A stretch of 64,000 nucleotides of DNA from Burkholderia sp. BCC0506 (GTDB lineage: Bacteria > Pseudomonadota > Gammaproteobacteria > Burkholderiales > Burkholderiaceae). The stretch covers positions 621,994-685,993 of the forward strand of contig NZ_CADFEN010000001.1 of the NCBI RefSeq assembly GCF_902833145.1, given 5' to 3'. The position numbers and the translations under genes are program-made. Below, in pieces: positions 25,340-32,549 of this stretch. Position 1 is the stretch's first letter, and each line of letters starts with the position of its first letter. The notes under the pieces were generated by a model, which ran no database searches, had not been told where the DNA came from, and saw only the letters and a list, made by a program, of their open reading frames with translations.

Positions 25340-25452
25340 GGGCTTGCTCCGGTTGGGGCGCCAGGCTGCCGCCGTTGCGGCAGCCGTGCGTGCGCCGAAT
25401 GCGTGTCGTACGCGTTCGCCGGCCCCCGCCGGGGCGGGCAGCCGCGGCCGCG

Positions 25453-25932
25453 TCAGTGCGAATGGCCGCCGGGCGGCGCCTTGTATTCACTACGCGCGCC
25501 CATCGCGTCCTCGACGCGATGCACGCCATGCAGCGCGGCGACGCCGTCGATCAGCGCCTGCCGTTCGGCCTCCTCGACCTGTCCGGTCAGGCACACGTTG
25601 CCGCGCTCGACGCTCACGTCGATGTCGCGCGGGCGGGCGACGAGCCGGCCGAGCGCCGCACGCACGCGCTCGGCGACCTGCGCGTCGTTCGCGTCGCCCG
25701 CGAGCCAGTCGGCCCGCAGGCCGGCGATCGCGCCGCGCGCGTGATCGGCCGCCCGCTTCACCTGCGTGTTCGCATAATCGGCCACGTCGTGCCGGCCCGC
25801 AACCGCCTTGTCGCGCAGATACGCGCGTCGCCGCCGGCCGGACGACGGGTCGAGGAAGTACATCGCGGCCGCCCCGCAGGCAACGGCCACCGCAAGATTC
25901 AACAGCGGATTCGAAGGCGTTCTGGAGTTCAT
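25453..25932 (-). CDS. BON-domain protein with N-terminal membrane anchor
   Basis: 159 residues. The N-terminus is hydrophobic (LLNLAVAVACGAAAMYFLDPSSGRRRR), a pattern seen in YtxH-like and BON stress proteins. The BON domain follows at about 85-145, with RVRAALGRLVARPRDIDVSV, GNVCLTGQVEEAE and GVHRVEDAM. BON domains bind phospholipid or maintain envelope integrity, as in OsmY. One copy of the repeat is present instead of two. A 26-bp repeat lies 111 bp upstream. I infer a general-stress envelope role. Confidence 0.8.
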   Translation of the reverse strand: MNSRTPSNPLLNLAVAVACGAAAMYFLDPSSGRRRRAYLRDKAVAGRHDVADYANTQVKRAADHARGAIAGLRADWLAGDANDAQVAERVRAALGRLVARPRDIDVSVERGNVCLTGQVEEAERQALIDGVAALHGVHRVEDAMGARSEYKAPPGGHSH

Positions 25933-26042
25933 GGAAGCACCGTAGGCAATACCCGGAACGACCGGGCTTCGTTTCGACGTGCAGCACGTGCCGTTCCCCG
26001 GTGCGCGCGTCGCATGCAAGCCGTCGCGCCGGGATGGGCCGA

Positions 26043-26068
26043 CAGAAACGACAAGCGTTTGAAAAATC
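26043..26068. repeat. 26-bp intergenic repeat, copy 2
   Basis: CAGAAACGACAAGCGT followed by TTGAAAAATC, three mismatches from the copy at 24262-24287. It lies upstream of the leftward BON gene and just beyond the end of the Fet4-like gene. Confidence 0.45.
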
Positions 26069-26098
26069 ATCGGGCCGCGCACCGCCCGATCAGGGCGC

Positions 26099-26620
26099 TC
26101 AGGATTCGGGCGGCGTGTCGGCCGTTTCCGCGCGCTTGCCGCCCGGCTCGTCGTCGCCGCGCTCGGCCGCGCGCTGCGCCATCTCGACGTAGGTCTGCGC
26201 CAGCGCGCGCAACTCTTCCTCCGACGCATCCTCGATCCCGATCAACCGGTCGCTCGCCGCGCGCGTGACGGCGAGCAGCTCGTCGAGCTTCAGGTGCAAC
26301 GCCACGCTGTCGCGATTCTGGTTGCGCTGCAGCAGGAACACCATCAGGAACGTGACGATCGTGGTGCCGGTATTGATGACGAGTTGCCACGCGTCGGAGT
26401 AATGAAACACCGGGCCGCTGACGAGCCACAGCACGGTGATGGCGACCGCGCTGCCGAACGCCACCGGCGAGCCGGCCCAGGTCGTCACGCCCGACGCGAA
26501 TCGTTCGAACGCGCGGGTGACGGCATGCCCGGCCGGCCGCGGACCGGCGCCGGGCGCGCGCGCCGCGTCAGGACAGTCGCTCGATGGTTCGTCGGGTTCG
26601 CGCAGGTCGGGTTCGCGCAT
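26099..26620 (-). CDS. low-affinity iron permease (Fet4-like) family membrane protein
   Basis: 173 residues from the ATG at 26620, with GGAGG five bases upstream. Residues ~45-110 carry two membrane helices with FERFASGVTTWAGSPVAFGS and then HYSDAWQLVINTGTTIVTFL, the conserved pattern of the small bacterial members of the Fet4 family. FLLQRNQNRDSVALHLKLDE follows, which is also family-typical. The C-terminal part is a charged helical tail. Despite the family name, iron transport by these short bacterial members is not proven. The gene precedes the BON gene in the same direction with a gap holding the 26-bp repeat. Confidence 0.8.
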   Translation of the reverse strand: MREPDLREPDEPSSDCPDAARAPGAGPRPAGHAVTRAFERFASGVTTWAGSPVAFGSAVAITVLWLVSGPVFHYSDAWQLVINTGTTIVTFLMVFLLQRNQNRDSVALHLKLDELLAVTRAASDRLIGIEDASEEELRALAQTYVEMAQRAAERGDDEPGGKRAETADTPPES

Positions 26621-26740
26621 GGAAGCCTCCGGAATCGGTGATGGTCTGAATGCGCGCATGAACCGTGTCGCCGCCCGCCGCGAACCGGACGCAAGCGAGG
26701 CCGCTCGGGGTTCGGTCCCGCGTGCGCGCCGTCGAGACGA

Positions 26741-26764
26741 GCACCGCGCGTGCCCGGCCGGCAC
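26741..26764 (-). promoter_or_regulatory. GG-N10-GC (sigma-54-like) element next to a GTGCCCGGCCGGCAC palindrome
   Basis: Read leftward, GGGCAC-GCGCG-GTGC (26755 down to 26741) keeps the GG-N10-GC spacing of sigma-54 promoters, about 120 bp upstream of the Fet4-like gene. It overlaps the 15-mer GTGCCCGGCCGGCAC (26750-26764), which recurs exactly at 63249-63263. The -12 part, GTGC instead of TTGC, is a weaker match. Confidence 0.3.
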
Positions 26765-26782
26765 ACTCGTGCGGCTGCGGCT

Positions 26783-27523
26783 TTACCGTGGCGCGTGCGT
26801 GTCCTCGTCGTCCGGGAAATAGCGCGTGTCGGTCAACTGCGCGATGCCGTCGAGATCCGGAAAGATCGTCGCGACGCTCACGCCGACGCCGGCGAGCTCC
26901 TGCCGGATCGTCGCGAACCGGTCGCCCGGCACGACGATGCGCACGAGGCGCCCGGCGAGATCCGCGTCCTCGTCGAGCGGCACGAAGCGCTCGGCGCCGG
27001 CGTCGTAGCGGTGAATCGTGAACCAGCCGTCCTGCGCGGTGATCCTCGGCATCACGTGGCGCGGCCGGAACACCTTGGTGCGCGTCACCTGCAGCGGCGC
27101 GCGCCGCTCGGCGGCGGTCGCGATGTCGTCGGCATCGTGCGACAGGCACCACACCACGCCGTCTCCGCCCGCTTCGCCCGCGCGCCTGACCGCGAACCAC
27201 AGCGCGGCCAGCGCGTTGCCGGACCAGTCGAGCAGCCGCGTGCGCATCCCGTGCTGCTGCGCGAGCGCGAGCCAGTCGCACGCGTCGAGGTTCTGCCCGG
27301 GTTCGAGATGCGGCAACGCGCGCCGCGTGAATTCGTCGAGCATCCGCGCTTCGACGTCGGGCGACGCGTGCTGCCGTGCGATACCCGGCACGAGCGGCCA
27401 GCCGGCATTGCACTGACCGCGAAAGAGGCGCAGTGCCATCGTCTGCCGCTGCGCGCCGATCATGGCCATGTAGTCGGCCACGCTGTCGATCGACCGGTCT
27501 TGCGCCGCGCGTTCACCGTTCAT
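26783..27523 (-). CDS. FRG-domain protein
   Basis: 246 residues. The FRG triad is in LRLFRGQCNAGWPLVPGIAR (Phe34-Arg35-Gly36), followed by QHGMRTRLLDWSGNALAALW and later VFRPRHVMPRITAQDGWFTI, both conserved in FRG proteins. FRG domains are of uncertain activity. They occur as single proteins, in prophages and in some defence or toxin-related contexts, and the fold has been compared with ADP-ribosyltransferases. Here the neighbours are stress-type genes, so no defence role can be argued. Ribosome-binding site AGGAG is present. Stands in the same direction as the Fet4-like and BON genes. Confidence 0.8.
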   Translation of the reverse strand: MNGERAAQDRSIDSVADYMAMIGAQRQTMALRLFRGQCNAGWPLVPGIARQHASPDVEARMLDEFTRRALPHLEPGQNLDACDWLALAQQHGMRTRLLDWSGNALAALWFAVRRAGEAGGDGVVWCLSHDADDIATAAERRAPLQVTRTKVFRPRHVMPRITAQDGWFTIHRYDAGAERFVPLDEDADLAGRLVRIVVPGDRFATIRQELAGVGVSVATIFPDLDGIAQLTDTRYFPDDEDTHAPR

Positions 27524-27650
27524 GCATCGCGTCTCCTGTCGCGCCCGCCCGCACTCGCGGCACGGGTATCGTTGCGTGTCCGCCGTTGCCGCGTGCCGGA
27601 TGCGGAACCGCCGGCGCGGCCGGCTGCGTGTTGCCGTCTCGCATCGCGGG

Positions 27651-28034
27651 TCACGGCGTCTTGCCGTGCTCCTTCTGCCAGCGCTCCATCAGCGCGATCT
27701 CGTCGCGCTGCGCGGCGACGATCCGGCTCGCGAGCTGACGCAGCGTCGGGTCCTTGCCGTATTTCAGCTCGACCTGCGCCATGTCGATCGCGCCCTGGTG
27801 ATGCGGCGCCATGTGCGCGACGAAATCGCGATCGGCGTCGCCCGTGTACGGCGCGCTTTCCATCGCTTCCATCATTTTTCGGTCGGCACGCTTGAACGCC
27901 TGCGTGGACGTGTCGGGCACGCTGGCCGGATTGGGCGGGCGCAACTGTGCCGCCGCGGGCAGTGCCGATGCGCACGCCGCCAGCAGTGCGCCGGCTGCAT
28001 GGCGGCGCAGGGATGAACGATTGAATGCAGACAT
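27651..28034 (-). CDS. DUF305 secreted protein
   Basis: 127 residues from the ATG at 28034, with GAGG nine bases upstream. A signal peptide is evident (basic start, AAGALLAACASALPAAAQ). The DUF305 core has RDFVAHMAPHHQGAIDMAQV with the conserved His-Met-x-Pro-His-His cluster, and the closing helix QRDEIALMERWQKEHG. DUF305 proteins fold as ferritin-like four-helix bundles, and several bind copper through the His/Met cluster. A periplasmic metal-handling role is likely, but no copper resistance genes are adjacent. Confidence 0.85.
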   Translation of the reverse strand: MSAFNRSSLRRHAAGALLAACASALPAAAQLRPPNPASVPDTSTQAFKRADRKMMEAMESAPYTGDADRDFVAHMAPHHQGAIDMAQVELKYGKDPTLRQLASRIVAAQRDEIALMERWQKEHGKTP

Positions 28035-28127
28035 GAGACGATTCCTCGACAAGAGATTGAACGGTTCGCGTACGGCAGTGCCCTCTCGATCGCACGCGTT
28101 GAAACGGCGGAGGCGGCGCGAGATGCT

Positions 28128-29798
28128 TTATCGCCATCGCGCCCGCGCATGCGCGTCGCCGCGTGCGACGAGCGCGCGGATGCGGTCGGCGGTACGGCAT
28201 GCGATCGCCTGGATCGTCAGCGACGGATTCACGCCGCCCACCGTCGGAAACACCGAGCCGTCGCACACCCACAGGTTCGGGATGTCCCAGCAGCGGCAAT
28301 CGGCATCGACGACGCTCGTCGCCGGGTCGTCGCCCATCCGCGCGGTGCCGGCGAGATGGCACGTGTCGTCCTCCTCGTGCCAGATGTCGCGCGCGCCGGC
28401 CGCTTCCAGCGAACGACCCATCTGCGCGAGCGCGTGGCGGATCATCCGGCGGTCGTTGTCGTCGTACGAATAGGTGACGCGCGCGACCGGCAGCCCGAAC
28501 GCGTCGCGTTCGTCGGCGAGCGTCACGCGGTTCTCCGCGCGCGGCAGCGTCTCGCCGACGATCTTCAGGCCGGCCTGGAAGTTGTAGCGCGCCATCTCGC
28601 GCTTGAGCGCATCGCCCCACAGCCCGCGCGCGGCGACCTTGCGCGCCCATTCGATCGGCAGCGGCCCCTGGCTCATCCAGCAGTAGCCGCCGAAGAAATC
28701 CTTGCCCTCGTCCGCGTAGTTCCAGTGCTCGGTGATCGACAGCGACGGCGGCCCCTTGTACCAGCGCACTTCGTCGTCCATCGTCCCCCACGACGCCTGG
28801 TTGAGCTGCGCCATCAGGTAGCGGCCGACGAGGCCGGCGCTGTTCGCGAGCCCCTGCGGATGCCGCCCGTTCGCGGACAGCAGCAACAGGCGCGGCGTCT
28901 CGATCGCATACCCGGCGACGACGACGTTGCGCGCGCGCTGGAACCGGGTGCGGCCGTCGCGCACGTAGTGCACGCCGGTCACGCGGTCGCCCTCGGCCTC
29001 GATGCGCAGCGCCATCGCGAGATCGCGCACTTCGGCACCGGCCGCGACCGCCCGCGGAATCCACGTGACGAGCGCGCTCTGTTTCGCGTTGGTCGCGCAG
29101 CCGGCGATGCAGAAGCCGCGATACACGCACGGATGCGCGCGGCCGCGCGGCGCCGACAGTGTCGCGAGCGGCGTCGGCGTCCAGTCGATGCCCATCGCGT
29201 CGGCGCCGCGCGCGAGCACGAGCGCGGCCGCGTTCAGTTCGTGCGCGCGATACGGATAGCGCGGACGCGGCGGGCCCCACGGGTAGTTCACCGGCCCGCT
29301 GATCTTCAGCGCCTGTTCGACCTCGCGGTAGTAGCGCCACATCTCGCGCCAGTCGAGCGGCCAGTCGACGCCGTAGCCGAGCGCGCTGCGCGAGCGGAAC
29401 CACTCGGGCCGGAACCGCAGCGACACCATCGCGAAGTGAACCGTGCTGCCGCCGATCGCGCGGCCGCTGTTGTTGGTGCCGAGCGTGAGCGGATCGGCGC
29501 CGTCGCAGATCCGCTCGTCGGTCCAGAACAGCTTGTGCTGATGCGTCTCGTCCGACGCGAATTCCTCGAGCGGCCGCCACCATGCGCCCGCGTCGAGCGC
29601 GACGACGGAGAAACCGTATTCGGCGAGCTTGCACGCGAGCGTGCCGCCGCCCGCGCCGGTGCCGACGATCACGAAATCGACCGCGTCGTCGTCGCGGAAC
29701 ATCCGCATCGGCGACCAGCCGCCAACCCGCAACGGATCGGGCGCACGGCCGTCGCGGCCGCGCGGCGTCATGGCGGACAGCGGTTCAGCGGCGGTCAT
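28128..29798 (-). CDS. GMC-family FAD-dependent oxidoreductase (gluconate/alcohol dehydrogenase large-subunit-like)
   Basis: 556 residues. The FAD-binding motif VDFVIVGTGAGGGTLACKLA lies near residue 40. NNSGRAIGGSTVHFAMVSLR marks the GMC signature region. CVYRGFCIAGCATNAKQS holds a Cys-rich segment typical of the membrane-bound dehydrogenase branch. The C-terminal LWVCDGSVFPTVGGVNPSLT carries the active-site Asn. Such subunits oxidise sugars, sugar acids or alcohols and pass electrons to a cytochrome c. No signal peptide is present. The start overlaps the end of the subunit-3-like gene by 14 bp. Electron acceptor could be the triheme cytochrome 12 kb away (inference). Confidence 0.88.
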   Translation of the reverse strand: MTAAEPLSAMTPRGRDGRAPDPLRVGGWSPMRMFRDDDAVDFVIVGTGAGGGTLACKLAEYGFSVVALDAGAWWRPLEEFASDETHQHKLFWTDERICDGADPLTLGTNNSGRAIGGSTVHFAMVSLRFRPEWFRSRSALGYGVDWPLDWREMWRYYREVEQALKISGPVNYPWGPPRPRYPYRAHELNAAALVLARGADAMGIDWTPTPLATLSAPRGRAHPCVYRGFCIAGCATNAKQSALVTWIPRAVAAGAEVRDLAMALRIEAEGDRVTGVHYVRDGRTRFQRARNVVVAGYAIETPRLLLLSANGRHPQGLANSAGLVGRYLMAQLNQASWGTMDDEVRWYKGPPSLSITEHWNYADEGKDFFGGYCWMSQGPLPIEWARKVAARGLWGDALKREMARYNFQAGLKIVGETLPRAENRVTLADERDAFGLPVARVTYSYDDNDRRMIRHALAQMGRSLEAAGARDIWHEEDDTCHLAGTARMGDDPATSVVDADCRCWDIPNLWVCDGSVFPTVGGVNPSLTIQAIACRTADRIRALVARGDAHARARWR

Positions 29799-30450
29799 CG
29801 CGATCGCCCTCCTCCATGCGGACGTCCGCTTCCCACGGGTCGCGCCGATTGAAGTCCATCCGCACGTAGCCGCGCGGGCTCGCGGGGCCGCCGAAGCCGA
29901 TCTCGTTCCACGCGAACGGATGGCCGTAGTAGGCGCCGCAGATATCCATCAGCACGCGCTTCGTGAAGAACGTGTGCGGGTCCATGCCGGCCCAGGCCGG
30001 CGCTATCTGCGGATCGACGCGGCCTTTCCGAACCGCGTGCAGCAACGCGTCGGCGTCGGTCTCGCCGAGCGCCGCGAACGGGCAGCCATGCGCATGCCGC
30101 GCCATCGCGTCGAGCGCGGCGAGACCCGTCTGCCACGCGATGCGCAGCGGCGGCAGGCGCGCATCGCGATAGCCGTCGCCGTCGTCGGCCGCGAGGCGCG
30201 CGTCGACCAATGCAGCGGTCGGAATCGCGCCCGCGCCGCCCGGCTGTTGCGGCACGATGCGCGCGCACAGCGCACCGAGCGTCGCGAATCGCTCGGGATC
30301 CAGATGACGCGGCGCATTGGCCGCCACGCGCAGGCGCGCGTCGATCGCACGCCGCGTCGCGTCGTTCCACGACGGCGTATCGCGCTTGGCGAGCACGTCG
30401 TAACCCGGATAGCGCGGCAGCACGGCGGGCTTGCGGTTCGCGTCGCTCAT
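29785..30450 (-). CDS. gluconate 2-dehydrogenase subunit 3-like protein
   Basis: 221 residues with GGAGG before the ATG. LRVAANAPRHLDPERFATLG, then RIVPQQPGGAGAIPTAALVD and FFTKRVLMDICGAYYGHPFA followed by WNEIGFGGPASPRGYV are the conserved parts of the subunit-3 family, which accompanies GMC dehydrogenases. Family members normally carry a twin-arginine signal that exports the folded complex. This one begins MSDANRKPAVLPRYPGYDVL and has none, so the pair may work in the cytoplasm or rely on another partner. It lies between the duplicated membrane protein (4-bp overlap) and the GMC gene (14-bp overlap). Confidence 0.82.
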   Translation of the reverse strand: MSDANRKPAVLPRYPGYDVLAKRDTPSWNDATRRAIDARLRVAANAPRHLDPERFATLGALCARIVPQQPGGAGAIPTAALVDARLAADDGDGYRDARLPPLRIAWQTGLAALDAMARHAHGCPFAALGETDADALLHAVRKGRVDPQIAPAWAGMDPHTFFTKRVLMDICGAYYGHPFAWNEIGFGGPASPRGYVRMDFNRRDPWEADVRMEEGDRDDRR

Positions 30451-31298
30451 GGCGCCTCCCGTTCGGCGAGCGCGGTCGCGGCGAGCCCCGCGATCGCGAG
30501 CGCGGTAAAGCTCGGCGGCGCCGGCAGCGGCGGGCCCGACAGCAGGTTCTGCGACCAGTTGCGCCAGCCTCCCATCTGCCGCGCGATGCCGCGCGCATGG
30601 AACGCGACGCCGACGAACCCGAGCACGGCCGTCGCGCGCAGCCACCCGCGGCAGAAGCGCCGGTCGGCGCGCGGGCGCGACAGCGCGAGTTGCGCGGTCG
30701 CCAAGGCGGCCACCGGCGGCACGACGACCGGCGCGTACATCGCGCGGTGCTGGAACGCGCCGCGAAAATGCAGCAGACCGACTTCGCCGAGCGTGCCGAC
30801 GAGCCCTGCCGTCACCAGCCCGGCCAGCGCGCGACCGGCCGGCATTCCGGCGAGCCGCGGCGCGTCGGCCGGGCTCTCGCGCAGCCGCTCGCCGGCCGCG
30901 CCCAGCGCGCCCGACAGCAACAGCGCGAACGGCGCGCCGAGCGGCGCGCCATAGAACAGGTTGTGCCAGCTGAACCCGCCCGGCCGCTTCGTCACGTTGT
31001 ACAGGTGGAACACGGAGCCGGCGACGCCGACCGCGGCGGATGCGACGTGCACCGCGTCGCGCAACCGGTGGCGCGCGGGCGTGTCGTCCGCATGGCCGTG
31101 CACGCTCGCGATCACCGACAGCGTCGACATCGCGAGCGGCGCGAGCATCGCGCGATTGTGAAACGTGCCGCGATAGTGCTCGACGCCGCTGTCGGCGAGC
31201 ACCGAGCCGGCCAGCAGCAGCGCGCTGCGGTTCAGCAGCCGCGCGGCGTCGGCCAGCAACCGGTCGCGCTCGGCGGCGCGATGTCGGGGGTGTCGCAT
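30447..31298 (-). CDS. multi-pass membrane protein with an internal duplication
   Basis: 283 residues; strong ribosome-binding site AGGAGG. The two halves repeat. HYRGTFHNRAMLAP (41-54) matches HFRGAFQHRAMYAP (177-190), and FHLYNVTKRPGGFSWHN, ending LFYGAPL (97-120), matches FHARGIARQMGGWRNWSQN, ending LLSGPPL (233-258). Each half has about three hydrophobic helices. His41/His177 and His98/His234 are conserved between repeats and could bind haem or a metal. It is encoded between an enolase-superfamily enzyme and the subunit-3/GMC pair with overlaps, so it may anchor or accept electrons from that dehydrogenase. I do not recognise a named family. Confidence 0.75.
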   Translation of the reverse strand: MRHPRHRAAERDRLLADAARLLNRSALLLAGSVLADSGVEHYRGTFHNRAMLAPLAMSTLSVIASVHGHADDTPARHRLRDAVHVASAAVGVAGSVFHLYNVTKRPGGFSWHNLFYGAPLGAPFALLLSGALGAAGERLRESPADAPRLAGMPAGRALAGLVTAGLVGTLGEVGLLHFRGAFQHRAMYAPVVVPPVAALATAQLALSRPRADRRFCRGWLRATAVLGFVGVAFHARGIARQMGGWRNWSQNLLSGPPLPAPPSFTALAIAGLAATALAEREAP

Positions 31299-31317
31299 CG
31301 TTCCTCCTCGTCGGGAT

Positions 31318-32418
31318 TCAAGGCGCGAGATCCAGCAGATCGGCGGCGCGCAATTCGAGGCCGAGCCCGGCGCGCGTCGCGTCGATCTCGAGCGCGCCGT
31401 CGACGAGCCGCGGCGCGCCGTCGAACAGCATCCGCTCGATGCGCACGTGATCGTGAAACCATTCGACGTGGCGCAGGCGCGGCGCCGCGCAACCGACGTG
31501 CCGGTGCAGCGCGGGCGCGCAATGCGCGGACAGGTCGACGTGGTGCGCGTCGGCCAGCGCCGCGGCCGCGAGAAAACCGCTGACGCCGCCGCAGCGCGTC
31601 GCGTCGGCCTGCAGCACGTCGACCGCGCGGCTTTCGAGCAAGCGGCGGAAATCGTCGGGCGTATACGCGTACTCGCCGGCCGCGACGTCGACGCGCGCGC
31701 CGACATGCTCGCGCACGAACCGCAAGCCCGTGACGTCGTCGCTGCTGACGGGCTCCTCGAACCAGCGGATGTCGTAATCGGCGGCGGCCTGCGCGAACGC
31801 GAGCGCGGTGCGCGGCGCATACGCACCGTTCGCATCGACGAACAGGTCCACGCCGGGCCCGAGCGCGTCGCGCGCCGCGCGCACGCGCGACGGATCGCGC
31901 GCATCCTCCACGCCGATCTTGATCTTGCACGCGCGCACGTTTTCGGCCCGCCAGCCGTCGAGCTGCGCGGCGAGCGTCGGCGCATCGTAAGTCGTGAAGC
32001 CGCCGCTGCCGTACACCGGCACGTGCTCGCGCAGGCGGCCCAGCAGCAACGCGAGCGGCACGTCGGCGAGCTTCGCCTTCGCGTCCCACAACGCGACGTC
32101 GAGCGCCGAAATCGCGGTCGCGGCGATCCCGCCTCGGCCGACGTTGCGCACCGCGCGCCACAGCGCGTCGACGGCGGCCGGGATGTCCACCACCGGCCGG
32201 TTGCGCAGCACGCCGGCCAGCAGCGACGCCACGAGCGGCACGGCGCTCGCGTCGGTGTACGTATAGCCGAGCCCCGTCACGGGCCCCGCGTCGATCTCGA
32301 CGACGACGACCGTCGTTGCCGTCCATGCGTAGGTGCCGTCGGCTTCGGCCCGGTCGGTCGGCACGCGGTACGCGCGAGCGCGCACGTCGTCGATCGCCGG
32401 TGCGGCGGAAAGTGCCAT
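31318..32418 (-). CDS. enolase-superfamily dehydratase/racemase (mandelate racemase type)
   Basis: 366 residues, GGAG eight bases before the ATG. In the barrel, Lys165 and Lys167 form the K-x-K motif (VRACKIKIGV). Asp195, Glu221 and Glu249 are the Mg ligands (FVDANG, FEEPV, AAGEY), and Asp272 with His299 makes the general-acid/base dyad of the mandelate racemase subgroup. Such enzymes dehydrate or epimerise sugar acids or 2-hydroxy acids. Substrate is unknown. First gene of a four-gene leftward operon with the membrane protein, the subunit-3-like protein and the GMC flavoprotein, suggesting that the pathway handles an oxidised sugar or hydroxy acid. Confidence 0.87.
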   Translation of the reverse strand: MALSAAPAIDDVRARAYRVPTDRAEADGTYAWTATTVVVVEIDAGPVTGLGYTYTDASAVPLVASLLAGVLRNRPVVDIPAAVDALWRAVRNVGRGGIAATAISALDVALWDAKAKLADVPLALLLGRLREHVPVYGSGGFTTYDAPTLAAQLDGWRAENVRACKIKIGVEDARDPSRVRAARDALGPGVDLFVDANGAYAPRTALAFAQAAADYDIRWFEEPVSSDDVTGLRFVREHVGARVDVAAGEYAYTPDDFRRLLESRAVDVLQADATRCGGVSGFLAAAALADAHHVDLSAHCAPALHRHVGCAAPRLRHVEWFHDHVRIERMLFDGAPRLVDGALEIDATRAGLGLELRAADLLDLAP

Positions 32419-32461
32419 CGTTGCGCTCCGGTCAGTTGGCATGTTGCCTGCCCCTGCCGCG

Positions 32462-32477
32462 TGCAACCGCTGTGCCC
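32462..32477 (-). promoter_or_regulatory. sigma-54-like promoter of the dehydratase-GMC operon
   Basis: Reading leftward, GGGCAC-AGCGG-TTGCA matches the sigma-54 consensus TGGCAC-N5-TTGCW at all but the first base, with exact GG-N10-GC spacing. The -12 box lies about 44 bp before the ATG at 32418. Confidence 0.45.
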
Positions 32478-32490
32478 GGCGCATGCGGCG

Positions 32491-32505
32491 CGGCACGTGC
32501 CTTGC
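32491..32505 (+). promoter_or_regulatory. sigma-54-like promoter of the thiamine-diphosphate enzyme gene
   Basis: CGGCAC-GTGCC-TTGC matches the sigma-54 consensus except at the first base, with exact GG-N10-GC spacing. The -12 box lies about 45 bp before the ATG at 32550. It is back to back with the leftward element 14 bp away. Confidence 0.45.
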
Positions 32506-32549
32506 GCGGCTGCGTCGCATCGGCTCATTCCGAACCAAGGAGAAACGGC

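Noticed and set aside
26741-26770. Rightward sigma-54 element at GGCACACTCGTGCG
   Set aside because: GG is followed at the right distance by CG, not GC, and there is no rightward gene to use it.
26783-27523. FRG protein as part of an anti-phage defence system
   Set aside because: FRG domains occur in some defence contexts, but neighbours here are stress and metal-related genes and no effector or sensor partner is present.
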